Positions 16,683 to 24,595 of a DNA stretch of 40,401 nucleotides are shown here, one piece after another (the first letter of the stretch is position 1; the number at the start of each line of letters is the position of its first letter). Origin of the DNA: Bacillus sp. ISL-41 (GTDB taxonomy: Bacteria; Bacillota; Bacilli; Bacillales; Cytobacillaceae). The notes under the pieces are model-generated. The model was not told the DNA's origin. It did no database searches and saw only the letters and a program-made list of their open reading frames with translations. The translations under genes and the position numbers were made by a program. The DNA lies in the NCBI RefSeq assembly GCF_018613235.1, contig NZ_JAGGQP010000009.1, positions 1 through 40,401 on the forward strand, read 5' to 3'.

Positions 16683-17246
16683 ATGAGGGACAAAACGGAA
16701 CAAATCTTGAATGCAGCAATGAAGGTTTTTATAAAAAAAGGACTACAGGCTACAACACAAGAGATTGCAAAGGAAGCAGAAGTGGCTGAGGTAACATTGT
16801 TCCGGAAATTCACCAATAAGCAAAACCTGTTTATTACAGTTATCAAGAATGTTCTGGAAAGACAATTTGATTCGCAAATTAACAGAATGGCAAAAACTGA
16901 GGATACTGAAGCCTTTTTGATAAAGATTATAGAAAATAGATTAGGCACATTGTCCAGAAATGCACCTATGGTTAAAATGCTTATATCCGAAAGCTTGATG
17001 GGGAATTTGGATGATGAAGTTGATTTACCTGACATGATATTTTCAAGTCTTGAAAAGGGTTTGGCACTGCATTTTGAGAATATGGGTCAAAAAGTTGATA
17101 CAGGTCTTGTTGCAAGGCACCTTGGGGGGATTTTCGTCAGCCAGGTTATCTTCAAAAATGATACCCCCTTTCATTTATTAAACGAGGAAGAAAAGATTGC
17201 CCTGGTTCGGAAGTATGCTCAATCAGTGATAGCTATTATTAAATAA
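16683..17246 (+). CDS. TetR/AcrR family regulator of the exporter operon
   Basis: 187 aa. The N-terminal helix-turn-helix (residues ~5-50: ILNAAMKVFIKKGLQATTQEIAKEAEVAEVTLFRKFTNKQNLF) is standard TetR, with the FRKFTNK recognition end. The C-terminal ligand domain is divergent. It starts 10 nt after the exporter stop with AGGGGTGG as ribosome site, so it is co-transcribed with the pump. It probably autoregulates through the palindrome at 13738-13757. Inducer unknown. Confidence 0.9.
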   Translation: MRDKTEQILNAAMKVFIKKGLQATTQEIAKEAEVAEVTLFRKFTNKQNLFITVIKNVLERQFDSQINRMAKTEDTEAFLIKIIENRLGTLSRNAPMVKMLISESLMGNLDDEVDLPDMIFSSLEKGLALHFENMGQKVDTGLVARHLGGIFVSQVIFKNDTPFHLLNEEEKIALVRKYAQSVIAIIK

Positions 17247-17257
17247 TTTCTCTGGAA

Positions 17258-17291
17258 GGGATTGGGTTAGCTCCAATCCTTTTCTTTTTAT
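17258..17291 (+). terminator. Terminator after the TetR gene
   Basis: GGATTGG gttagct CCAATCC, then TTTTCTTTTT. Confidence 0.87.
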
Positions 17292-17350
17292 AAAATGAAC
17301 TTCTAAGTGTTCTGAGGGAACTGAACATATGTAAAGGTTTGGTTATTTAT

Positions 17351-17407
17351 GAACATTTTGTTCTTTTTGAAAATGTAAATGTTTTCATTCGGATTTTTTG
17401 CTAGAAT
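17351..17407 (+). promoter_or_regulatory. deoR control region: palindrome, cre-like box, extended -10
   Basis: GAACA ttt TGTTC (17351-17363) is an inverted repeat close to the GAACAAAAT core of the B. subtilis DeoR operator. TGTAAATGTTTTCA (17374-17387) fits the CcpA cre consensus with one mismatch. TGCTAGAAT (ending 17407) is an extended -10. Together they suggest autoregulation and glucose repression of deoR. Confidence 0.5.
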
Positions 17408-17447
17408 AAAGGTATTGAATTTAAGTCATTTCCAAGGGTGATAACGA

Positions 17448-18386
17448 ATGGAAAAAGAAAAATTATTAAAAATAATTGAGGCAGCAAAGCTTTATTATTT
17501 ACTTGATTATAACCAGAATGATATTGCCAGGGAGTTGGGAGTTTCCAGGCCTACAGTGTCAAGGTTCCTGCAGATCGCGAAGCAGGAGGGTATCGTCGAT
17601 ATCAGAATCATGGACCCTACTGAGGATGTAGAAAATTTGTCAGCACAGCTTGAACAAAAGTTTGGGTTAAAAAAGGCAATTGTCACTCATATTCCGCAAT
17701 ATGAAGACAGTGTGATAAAAACATATCTCGGTGAGAAAGCAGCAGCCTTTTTAAATGAAGTAGTTGATCATGATGATATTATCGGTGTCACCTGGGGAAC
17801 GACGCTTTATCATGTTGCCTTGGAATTGAAGCAGAAACCGTGCAAGAATGTAAAGGTCGTCCAGTTGAAGGGAGGAGTCAGCCACTCCGAAACGAATACG
17901 TACGCGAATGAAATATTATATTTATTCGGCAAGGCCTTCAACAGCGCACCGCATCATCTCCCTCTGCCTGCAATTGTAGACCATGTCGTGGTCAAACAGG
18001 CGATGGAGGCGGACAGGCATATAAAAAAGATCCTGGAAATGGGGAAACAATCGAACATTGCGGTCTATACAATCGGTCCGATCAAGTCTGAATCCTTATT
18101 GTTCCAGTTAGGATACTTTACAGAAGAAGATTTGCAAGTCATTTATTCAAAAGCTGTCGGGGATATTTGTTCACGATTTTTTGATAAAGATGGAAAGGTT
18201 TGCAACGAGAACCTTGATGCTAGAACTTTAGGTATTGAACTTGAAGAGTTAAAGAAGAAGAAGTATTCAATATTAGTTGCAGGCGGAGCTCATAAAATTG
18301 ATGGTATTTATGGAGCTTTAAAAGGGAAGTATACAAATGTGCTTGTAACGGACCAATTTACTGCCAAATTTTTGTTGGATAAGTAA
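17448..18386 (+). CDS. deoR: Deoxyribonucleoside regulator DeoR (SorC family)
   Basis: 312 aa, matching B. subtilis DeoR (about 313). The N-terminal HTH (YNQNDIARELGVSRPTVSRFLQIAK, residues ~21-45) is followed by the SorC-type sugar-phosphate effector domain (ITHIPQYEDSV, IIGVTWGTTLYHV, VVQLKGGVSHSETN, ILVAGGAHKIDGIYGALKG). In B. subtilis it represses dra-nupC-pdp and is released by deoxyribose-5-phosphate. Here nupC follows directly, but dra and pdp are not in the window. The ATG is preceded by AAGGGTGATA, a moderate ribosome site. Confidence 0.92.
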   Translation: MEKEKLLKIIEAAKLYYLLDYNQNDIARELGVSRPTVSRFLQIAKQEGIVDIRIMDPTEDVENLSAQLEQKFGLKKAIVTHIPQYEDSVIKTYLGEKAAAFLNEVVDHDDIIGVTWGTTLYHVALELKQKPCKNVKVVQLKGGVSHSETNTYANEILYLFGKAFNSAPHHLPLPAIVDHVVVKQAMEADRHIKKILEMGKQSNIAVYTIGPIKSESLLFQLGYFTEEDLQVIYSKAVGDICSRFFDKDGKVCNENLDARTLGIELEELKKKKYSILVAGGAHKIDGIYGALKGKYTNVLVTDQFTAKFLLDK

Positions 18387-18429
18387 GGGATAAGGAAAAA
18401 GAAAGCCATAAGAAAGCCATAAGATACAA

Positions 18430-18470
18430 ACAAATACCCGATAGGTAGGAAGCCTTGCGGGTATTTTTGT
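18430..18470 (+). terminator. Terminator after deoR
   Basis: AAATACCCG ... CGGGTATTT with an inner AGG/CCT pair, then TTTTGTC. It separates deoR from nupC, so nupC is mainly driven by its own promoter. Confidence 0.85.
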
Positions 18471-18520
18471 CGAAAAGATGAAAAGGGATAAATTTCATTT
18501 TACATTTGTTCAAAAACTTA

Positions 18521-18626
18521 TTTACAAAAGTTCTTAACTTCTGATATATTTGCTATAGAAAGTTTGAGATAAACAAATGTAAACGTTTTATTGAAATTTT
18601 TTTCATATCATTTGTAAACGTTAACA
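18521..18626 (+). promoter_or_regulatory. nupC promoter with two cre boxes
   Basis: TTTACA (18521-18526) and TATATT (18545-18550), 18-bp spacer. Downstream, TGTAAACGTTTTAT (18578-18591) is a cre box with two end mismatches. TGTAAACGTTAACA (18613-18626) matches the CcpA consensus TGWAANCGNTNWCA at every position. Between them ATTGAAATTTTTTTCAT resembles the DeoR palindrome. The perfect cre sits about 60 bp after the predicted start, where CcpA acts as a roadblock. Confidence 0.7.
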
Positions 18627-18664
18627 ACATTTCAGCAAATATCACAACAAGAGGTGGGTCAACA

Positions 18665-19879
18665 ATGAATATCTTATGGGGTTTGATAGGGATTGCTGTC
18701 GTTTTGGGAATTGCTTTTATTTTCTCGAATAACAAAAAATCCATCAATTTAAGGACAATCCTTGGCGGGTTGGCAATCCAATTCATTTTCGCGTTCTTAG
18801 TATTGAAATGGGAAACAGGTAAGCTCTTACTGAAAAAGCTTTCACTTGGTGTCAATGAGATCGTCAACTATACGGACGCTGGTGTGCAATTCCTGTTCGG
18901 AGGATTATTCCAGGCTGAAAATATTGGCTTTGTATTTGCTTTCCAAGTATTAACAGTTGTTATTTTCTTCTCTTCTTTAATATCTGTGCTTTACTACCTG
19001 GGAATCATGCAGGTAGTTATCAAGATCCTGGGCGGCGCGCTTTCTAAATTGCTGGGCACGAGCAAGGCTGAATCACTTTCAGCAGCTGCTAACATTTTCG
19101 TAGGCCAGACAGAAGCACCGCTTGTTGTTAAGCCATATATCGCTAAAATGACTCAGTCAGAGTTATTTGCAATCATGGTTGGTGGTCTGGCTTCTGTTGC
19201 AGGTTCCGTATTGATTGGTTACTCATTATTGGGTGTTCCGCTAGAATACTTGCTTGCAGCAAGCTTCATGGCTGCTCCAGCAGGTTTGATAATGGCTAAA
19301 ATCATGATCCCGGAAACAGAAAAATCTGAGTCATCTGATGAACTGAAGATGGAAAAAGATACGGATTCAGTTAACGTGATCGATGCTGCGGCAAAGGGTG
19401 CTAGCACAGGTCTTCAGTTGGCATTGAATATCGGTGCCATGTTGCTGGCCTTCATTGCATTGATTGCCTTGATCAATGGGCTTCTTGGATTCGTTGGTGG
19501 ATTCTTCGGAGCTGGGAACTTAACTCTTGAAACAATCCTTGGCTTTGTTTTCGCGCCACTCGCTTTCGCTATAGGCGTACCTTGGGATGAAGCTGTAAAA
19601 GCCGGCGGGTTCATTGGCCAAAAGTTAATCTTGAATGAATTCGTTGCTTACTCTTCATTTGCACCGCAAATTGATCAATTATCTGCAAAAACAGTTGCAA
19701 TCATCAGCTTTGCTCTTTGTGGATTCGCAAATGTATCTTCAATGGGAATCTTGCTTGGCGGTCTTGGAAGCCTTGCTCCAAATCGTCGCGGAGACATCGC
19801 TCGCATGGGTGTACGAGCTGTTATCGCAGGTATGCTTGCATCATTATTGAGTGCAGCAATGGCAGGTATGCTTTTATAA
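18665..19879 (+). CDS. nupC: Concentrative nucleoside transporter NupC
   Basis: 404 aa, about ten hydrophobic helices, family length about 393-405. CNT signatures are visible: GQTEAPLVVKPYIAKMTQSELFAIMVGGLASVAGSVLIGY near residue 155-195 and EFVAYSSFAPQ plus ALCGFANVSSMGILLGGLGSLAP in the C-terminal half. It imports pyrimidine and other nucleosides with protons. It sits next to deoR, its likely regulator, and behind CcpA boxes. GAGGTGG precedes the ATG by 7 nt. Confidence 0.94.
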   Translation: MNILWGLIGIAVVLGIAFIFSNNKKSINLRTILGGLAIQFIFAFLVLKWETGKLLLKKLSLGVNEIVNYTDAGVQFLFGGLFQAENIGFVFAFQVLTVVIFFSSLISVLYYLGIMQVVIKILGGALSKLLGTSKAESLSAAANIFVGQTEAPLVVKPYIAKMTQSELFAIMVGGLASVAGSVLIGYSLLGVPLEYLLAASFMAAPAGLIMAKIMIPETEKSESSDELKMEKDTDSVNVIDAAAKGASTGLQLALNIGAMLLAFIALIALINGLLGFVGGFFGAGNLTLETILGFVFAPLAFAIGVPWDEAVKAGGFIGQKLILNEFVAYSSFAPQIDQLSAKTVAIISFALCGFANVSSMGILLGGLGSLAPNRRGDIARMGVRAVIAGMLASLLSAAMAGMLL

Positions 19880-19886
19880 AAATGAG

Positions 19887-19919
19887 AAAAGAGAGGGACT
19901 TGGTCCTTCTCTTTTTTTG
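19887..19919 (+). terminator. Terminator after nupC
   Basis: AGAGAGGGAC ttg GTCCTTCTCT stem followed by a seven-T run. Confidence 0.92.
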
Positions 19920-19965
19920 CATTGAGTTATAATAGTGGAAAAAGAACGGAAAGCTGTGATGATTT

Positions 19966-20721
19966 ATGTGTTTGATTTTATTTGCCTACAAAGTGCATCC
20001 GAAGTATAAGCTTATTATCGCTGCTAATAGGGATGAAGCATATGCCCGGGAAACTGCAACGGCTTATTTTTGGGAAGATGCGCCAGAAGTGCTAGCCGGC
20101 AGGGATCTTGAAAAAATGGGAACCTGGATGGGGGTTACAACATCAGGCAAGTTTGCAGCTCTCACCAATTATCGAGACCCAAGTGAAACGACCGTCGGGA
20201 AAAGAACAAGAGGTGAACTTGTTGCTGACTTTCTGAAAGGGCCAGTCAATACCCAGTCGTATTTTCTGGAGTTGGCTAATCGCCGTGAAGAATATCCTGG
20301 TTATAATCTTCTAGCAGGGGATTTGGATGAGCTCTACTACTTTTCCAACCGTGGAGGCCCGCTGCAAAAAGTGGAAGCTGGCGTCCATGGGGTCAGCAAC
20401 CATTTGCTTAACAGCGACTGGCCGAAGGTAGAACGGGGGAAGGCGGGACTTGCCAGCATTATTTCAGAAGGGCAACCTGATCTGGTTGACCGGTTATTTG
20501 CGCATTTGAAAAATGCCGACCCCGCGCCGGACCATATGCTGCCATCGACGGGGGTGTCGCTGGAATGGGAGCGATTATTGTCCCCTATGTTCATCAAAAG
20601 TGAAGGATACGGTACGAGAAGTTCCACCGTCATTTTAATGAATGAAAAAGAAATCCAATTTTATGAACGGGTGCATACAAAAGATCAGGTGTCGGACAAG
20701 GAATTTATAATAAGGCTGTGA
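19966..20721 (+). CDS. NRDE family protein (DUF833/TANGO2-like)
   Basis: 251 aa. It starts MCLILFAYKVHPKYKLIIAANRDE, the diagnostic Cys2 plus NRDE motif, then LAGRDLEKMGTWMGVTTSGKFAALTNYRDP, and the C-terminal GTRSSTVIL. Cys2 suggests an N-terminal nucleophile fold after Met removal. Eukaryotic TANGO2 is linked to acyl-CoA, lipid or haem handling, but the bacterial role is unknown. A TATAAT at 19928-19933 lies upstream without a clear -35. The gene ends on a terminator shared with the converging flavin oxidoreductase gene. Confidence 0.9.
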   Translation: MCLILFAYKVHPKYKLIIAANRDEAYARETATAYFWEDAPEVLAGRDLEKMGTWMGVTTSGKFAALTNYRDPSETTVGKRTRGELVADFLKGPVNTQSYFLELANRREEYPGYNLLAGDLDELYYFSNRGGPLQKVEAGVHGVSNHLLNSDWPKVERGKAGLASIISEGQPDLVDRLFAHLKNADPAPDHMLPSTGVSLEWERLLSPMFIKSEGYGTRSSTVILMNEKEIQFYERVHTKDQVSDKEFIIRL

Positions 20722-20723
20722 AG

Positions 20724-20761
20724 AAAACCAGACAACCGTGGATTCGGTTGTCTGGTTTTTA
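20724..20761. terminator. Bidirectional terminator between the NRDE and flavin oxidoreductase genes
   Basis: AAAACCAGACAACC/GGTTGTCTGGTTTT is a 14-bp stem with T-tracts on both strands; the two genes converge on it. Confidence 0.95.
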
Positions 20762-20762
20762 G

Positions 20763-21728
20763 TTAAGCAAGGTTATGAGCAACTGCGTTGTATTCTATTC
20801 TTAAGTTTTCTATGATTTTACGGACTGGTAATATGTCTTTAATTTCACTTACCCTTGCGCCAGCGAAAACCAGGCCATTTTCTACATCGCCGGAAACGGA
20901 GGTGAGCAGGGAGTCCAGTGTGCAAAATTGGTAGGAGCAATTTTTCAGGCAATCACGGCATTTTTTGATCCTGAGTTTATCTGAGGTGGTGATGAGCTTG
21001 GTGAAATGATTGGCAATGGCACGACCGTGCAGCCCAACTGTTGTTTTTACAAGCAATGTGTCTTTTTCAGTGGCTGAAACGTATTTTTCCTTGAAACTTT
21101 GCGGAGCGTCACATTCATCACTGGCTACAAACCTTGTACCCATTTGGACGCCCGAAGCTCCTAGGGACAAAGCCTTCGCGATATCAGCACCAGTCATGAT
21201 TCCTCCTGCAGCGATTACCGGGATGGACACAGACTCAACAATATCAGGGAGTATATCAAAAAGAGGCTTGTCAGTCCCAAGATGGCCGCCTGCTTCAAAT
21301 CCTTCAACTACCACAGCTGCAGCACCCAGGCGTTCCGAGATTTTTGCTAACTTTGCAGAAGATACAATAGAAATGACCGGAATGCCTGCTTGCTTTCCCC
21401 AGGAATACATATCTCTTGAGATCCCTGCTCCAGAAATAATGAAATCAACTTTTTCATCCAACGCGGCTTTCATTTTCTCAGCAAAATCGTTCATCGCAAA
21501 CAGGACGTTTACACCAATGTACCCATTGCCCTGAGTTAGCTCCCTGGCTTTTCGGATATGCAGCACCATCTCTTCTACCGCAATCCCTGTTCCGGATATG
21601 ATGCCAATCCCTCCAGCGTTTGCAACTGCAGAGGCCAATCCGCTAAGCGAGATACCTACCCCCATTCCACCTTGCATAATCGGGACTCTTGGAGCCATAT
21701 GGCCAATTTTAAGCTTCGGGAAATCCAT
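20763..21728 (-). CDS. FMN oxidoreductase, nitronate monooxygenase/FabK family
   Basis: 321 aa TIM-barrel flavoprotein. PIMQGGMGVGISLSGLASAVANAGGIGIIS is the FMN-binding start, VEGFEAGGHLGTDKP and IPVIAAGGIMTG plus GASGVQMGTRFVASDE are the phosphate-binding segments. An unusual C-terminal block, KCRDCLKNCSYQFCTLDSL (about residue 260 on), holds four cysteines in CxxCxxxCxxxxC spacing and may bind a metal or Fe-S cluster. Function could be nitronate oxidation, enoyl-ACP reduction or another oxidoreduction; I cannot choose. AAAGGGG lies before the ATG. Confidence 0.88.
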   Translation of the reverse strand: MDFPKLKIGHMAPRVPIMQGGMGVGISLSGLASAVANAGGIGIISGTGIAVEEMVLHIRKARELTQGNGYIGVNVLFAMNDFAEKMKAALDEKVDFIISGAGISRDMYSWGKQAGIPVISIVSSAKLAKISERLGAAAVVVEGFEAGGHLGTDKPLFDILPDIVESVSIPVIAAGGIMTGADIAKALSLGASGVQMGTRFVASDECDAPQSFKEKYVSATEKDTLLVKTTVGLHGRAIANHFTKLITTSDKLRIKKCRDCLKNCSYQFCTLDSLLTSVSGDVENGLVFAGARVSEIKDILPVRKIIENLRIEYNAVAHNLA

Positions 21729-21846
21729 GCTAAAAACCCCTTTCTGAATTTATTCTTTTGCAGTTTAACATGAACGATTATAAAAAGATGTGATTTTTAG
21801 CACCTGATACTATATTTAGGTATAAATATTTGGTATTAGTTTTGGG

Positions 21847-21881
21847 GCGAAAAAAAGACGCAGAATCTTAATCTGCGTCTA
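21847..21881 (-). terminator. Terminator after the aldo/keto reductase gene
   Basis: On the minus strand AGACGCAGA ttaagat TCTGCGTCT is followed by TTTTTT. It lies directly after the reductase stop. Confidence 0.92.
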
Positions 21882-21894
21882 ATGCGATATTTAA

Positions 21895-22725
21895 TTAAAA
21901 ATCGAAATTATCCGGATCTGGTCCTACACGCTCATTCTTATTTAAGCTATTCAGGCGGTCCATATCTTGGGCCGAAAGCTCAAAATCAAAGATATCTGCA
22001 TTTTCGATAATACGGTTTTCCTTAATCGATTTCGGAATCGTAACTACTTCGTTCTGCAAGTCCCAGCGCAAGATCACTTGTGCAGGTGACTTTTGATGCT
22101 TTTCTGCAATTTCGACGATAGTAGGATCTGACAAAAGCTCTCCCTGCTTTAAAGGAGACCAGGCTTCCATTTGGATACCCTCGGCTTTACAGAATTCAAG
22201 CAGCTCCGTCTGCGCTAAGTGTGGATGGTATTCAACCTGGTTGACCATTGGTTTGATTTCAGAATCAGCCATCAAATCTTTAAGATGGTGAACATGGAAG
22301 TTGCTTACGCCAATGGCGCGGACCCGGCCATCCTTATAAAGCTGCTCTAGTGCTTTCCATGTTTCTTTATATTTGCCGGCAACCGGCCAGTGAATCAGGT
22401 AAAGGTCCAGATAATCGAGCCCGAGTTTTTCCATGCTCGTCTCGAAAGCCTGGAGCGTTGACTCATAACCCTGGTCCGAATTCCAGACCTTCGTCGTGAT
22501 AAACAACTCTTCACGCGGGACACCAGCTTCCTTGATTGCCTGTCCGACGCCCTCCTCATTCCTGTAGACTGCAGCAGTATCAATACTCTTGTAGCCATTT
22601 CTAAGCGCTGCTTTAACAGATTCTACAACTTCAGACCCTTCCTGGACCTTGAACACACCAAGGCCAAACCATGGCATCTTGACACCATTATGTAATGTTG
22701 TTGTATCCTGGAGATTTTGTGGCAT
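21895..22725 (-). CDS. yvgN: Aldo/keto reductase, YvgN-type glyoxal reductase
   Basis: 276 aa, same length as B. subtilis YvgN and very similar by eye throughout. It has the AKR tetrad: Asp in SIDTAAVYRNEEGVG with Tyr, Lys in FITTKVWN, His in YLIHWP. NADPH-binding IPKSIKENRI lies near the C-terminus. YvgN reduces glyoxal and methylglyoxal. AAGGAGG is 7 nt upstream of the ATG. Monocistronic; an intergenic repeat array begins about 100 bp upstream. Confidence 0.95.
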   Translation of the reverse strand: MPQNLQDTTTLHNGVKMPWFGLGVFKVQEGSEVVESVKAALRNGYKSIDTAAVYRNEEGVGQAIKEAGVPREELFITTKVWNSDQGYESTLQAFETSMEKLGLDYLDLYLIHWPVAGKYKETWKALEQLYKDGRVRAIGVSNFHVHHLKDLMADSEIKPMVNQVEYHPHLAQTELLEFCKAEGIQMEAWSPLKQGELLSDPTIVEIAEKHQKSPAQVILRWDLQNEVVTIPKSIKENRIIENADIFDFELSAQDMDRLNSLNKNERVGPDPDNFDF

Positions 22726-22828
22726 ATCGTGCGCCTCCTTATCAATTCAAATCACAGTTATTTTCTCATATTTTTTAATTGCTAAAAAGCAATTGGCTTT
22801 CATGAGGTAAAAGTTTTTTTTAAGACAG

Positions 22829-23318
22829 CTTTGACCATGCTCTCGAAAAGGTGTCTGAAAAAAAGGAATCATGACAGGTTTGGGCCATTCACCAGAAAAG
22901 CTGTCAGAATAACGAGAGAATCGTGACAGGTTGGGGCTATTCATCAGCAAAGCTGTCAGAAAAACGGAGGAATCATGACAGGTTTAGTTCAGTGACCAGC
23001 AAAGCTGTCAGAATAACGAGAGAATCGTGACAGGTTTGGTTCAGTGACCAGCAAAGCTGTCAGAATAACGAGAGAATCGTGACAGGTTTGGGCCATTCAC
23101 CAGCAAAGCTGTCAAAAAAACGAAGGAATCATGACAACTTTAGTTCAGTGACCAGCAAAGCTGTCAAAAAAACGAAGGAATCATGACAGCTTTAGTTCAG
23201 TGACCAGCAAAGCTGTCAAAAAAACGGGGGAATCATGACAGGTTTGTCCCAGTGACCAGCAAGGCTGTCAGAATACCGAGAGAATCATGACAGCTTTGAG
23301 CCTACTATCTTCAATCCT
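22829..23318. repeat. 52-bp tandem repeat array, nine units
   Basis: A unit beginning at AATC(A/G)TGACAG recurs at 22869, 22921, 22973, 23025, 23077, 23129, 23181, 23233 and 23285 with a spacing of exactly 52 bp every time. Each unit contains AGCTGTCA ... TGACAG(C/G)T, an inverted repeat able to form a hairpin, joined by a variable AT-rich loop (GAATAACGAGAGAATC or AAAAAACGAAGGAATC types). The other segment reads TTTAGTTCAGTGACCAGCAAA or TTTGGGCCATTCACCAGCAAA. Units differ mainly at these two places. No ORF covers it, and it fills the 750-bp gap between the reductase and thioredoxin-like genes. Confidence 0.93.
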
Positions 23319-23482
23319 GTCTAATGTAGAAAGCAGTAATCAGGATTTCCAGCTCTGTCGGTAACCCAATCAGTTAAGAGTAAAAAAAGCGATAGGAAAA
23401 ATGACTTTTATATTCAAAATGAGGGTACATTTAAGATATAAAGGTAATTAAAAATGCGAAAATGGAAAAGGAGACGAAGGAA

Positions 23483-23710
23483 ATGATCATTAAAGTGTTG
23501 AGTCCTGGCTGCGATAAGTGCAAAAGTCTTATGGACAGCATCAATGTTGCTGTGAATGAAGCGGGGGTCGCGGCGGTAGTTGAAAGGGTGGAAGATAATA
23601 GGGAAATCGAAAAGTATAAGGTGAAAGGTACTCCGGCTTTGGTCATTGATGAAAAAGTTGTTTCTGCGGGAAAGCAGTTATCGGCACAGGAAGTGAAGAG
23701 CTTATTTTAA
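23483..23710 (+). CDS. Small thioredoxin-fold protein with CxxC
   Basis: 75 aa. MIIKVLSPGCDKCKSLMDSI carries a redox pair Cys-Asp-Lys-Cys near residues 10-13, and GTPALVIDEKVVSAG holds the thioredoxin-fold cis-proline (TP) near residue 52. It fits the thioredoxin_3 / redox-active disulfide family of short thioredoxins. Role: a thiol-disulfide partner of unknown substrate. ATG 23483 follows AAGGAG by 9 nt; ATG 23462 lies before that site and is rejected. It is followed by a terminator shared with the converging membrane protein gene. Confidence 0.85.
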   Translation: MIIKVLSPGCDKCKSLMDSINVAVNEAGVAAVVERVEDNREIEKYKVKGTPALVIDEKVVSAGKQLSAQEVKSLF

Positions 23711-23752
23711 ACAGATCAGGCCTTATCTTGTGGCCTGGTCTGTATTTTTTTC
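23711..23752. terminator. Bidirectional terminator overlapping a stop codon
   Basis: ACAGATCAGGCC/GGCCTGGTCTGT stem followed by TATTTTTTT. The minus-strand gene's TAA stop (23723-23725) lies in the loop. Confidence 0.88.
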
Positions 23753-24391
23753 AAGGAAAGCTTTAGTTGCCCATAATGATATCAGTAAAATTAGTTCGAA
23801 GCCGTTCGTGACCGCATCACTCTCAATTTGAATCTTCACGGCACTGCCTATACCCATCAAAATGACACCGACAGCCATCCATTTCCACTTCAGCTTTTTC
23901 CAGAGGATAATCCCGGCAAGCAGTAACGCAAGGGTAACACCAATAATCATAATTGGGGGGCCATGTGATCCGGCGGATTCATAGCTTAGTACTCCATACT
24001 TCCTGGCGGGCTCAAGATTAAGTCCGATGGTATTTTGGACAAGTTCTGCAATCATCATGGACAAAGTAAAGATACCTGCCATGATAAGTCCTGTACGTCC
24101 CTTCAGCCAACGGATTCCTGTCTCTCTGACCGCTTCCCAGGAAAATAAAATCAACAATGGAGTAAAGAATGCGTGAAACCAGTAGCGCATAACATTCAAG
24201 CCTTCTAAAAAGGAGCCTTTTCCAATTGTGCTCCCCATTGCGAGCACGAGATTGTCATATACCAGGCCAAATGTAACGAGCAAAAGAACATTCAACCATG
24301 AAAAAAATCCATACTTGATGGACAATTTTAATCCCCATAGGAATAAAAACAAGTATACGAGGGAATATAAACCGTAGATATAAGGGTCCAT
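23723..24391 (-). CDS. Multi-pass membrane protein of unknown function
   Basis: 222 aa with about seven hydrophobic helices (MDPYIYGLYSLVYLFLFLWGL, NVLLLVTFGLVYDNLVLAMG, YWFHAFFTPLLILFSW, GLIMAGIFTLSMMIAELV, PIMIIGVTLALLLAGIILW, WMAVGVILMGIGS, ELILLISLWATKAFL). I recognise no enzyme motif, though the RYWFHAFFTP segment with its His looks conserved. ATG 24391 has GGGAGG 10 nt upstream; earlier in-frame codons to 24460 lack a ribosome site. It stands alone and converges with the thioredoxin-like gene. Confidence 0.75.
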   Translation of the reverse strand: MDPYIYGLYSLVYLFLFLWGLKLSIKYGFFSWLNVLLLVTFGLVYDNLVLAMGSTIGKGSFLEGLNVMRYWFHAFFTPLLILFSWEAVRETGIRWLKGRTGLIMAGIFTLSMMIAELVQNTIGLNLEPARKYGVLSYESAGSHGPPIMIIGVTLALLLAGIILWKKLKWKWMAVGVILMGIGSAVKIQIESDAVTNGFELILLISLWATKAFLEKNTDQATR

Positions 24392-24595
24392 GAGCCACTT
24401 TCCTCCCTTCAGGTGTGTTACCATTGTTCCCTCAAAACTGGATGAGAAACATGTGTCCATGTTATTAACTTTTACATTGTTTTTAACAAATAAATCGTAT
24501 TCTTAAAAATTACTAATAGTCTTATAAGGCTTCTTCATATATCATGGGAAATGTAAGCATATTCATCGATATTTTTGACAAGAACAGGAGAAATC

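Noticed and set aside
22829-23318. CRISPR array
   Set aside because: The whole 52-bp unit is repeated, including the segment that would be a spacer. No unrelated spacers and no cas genes are present.
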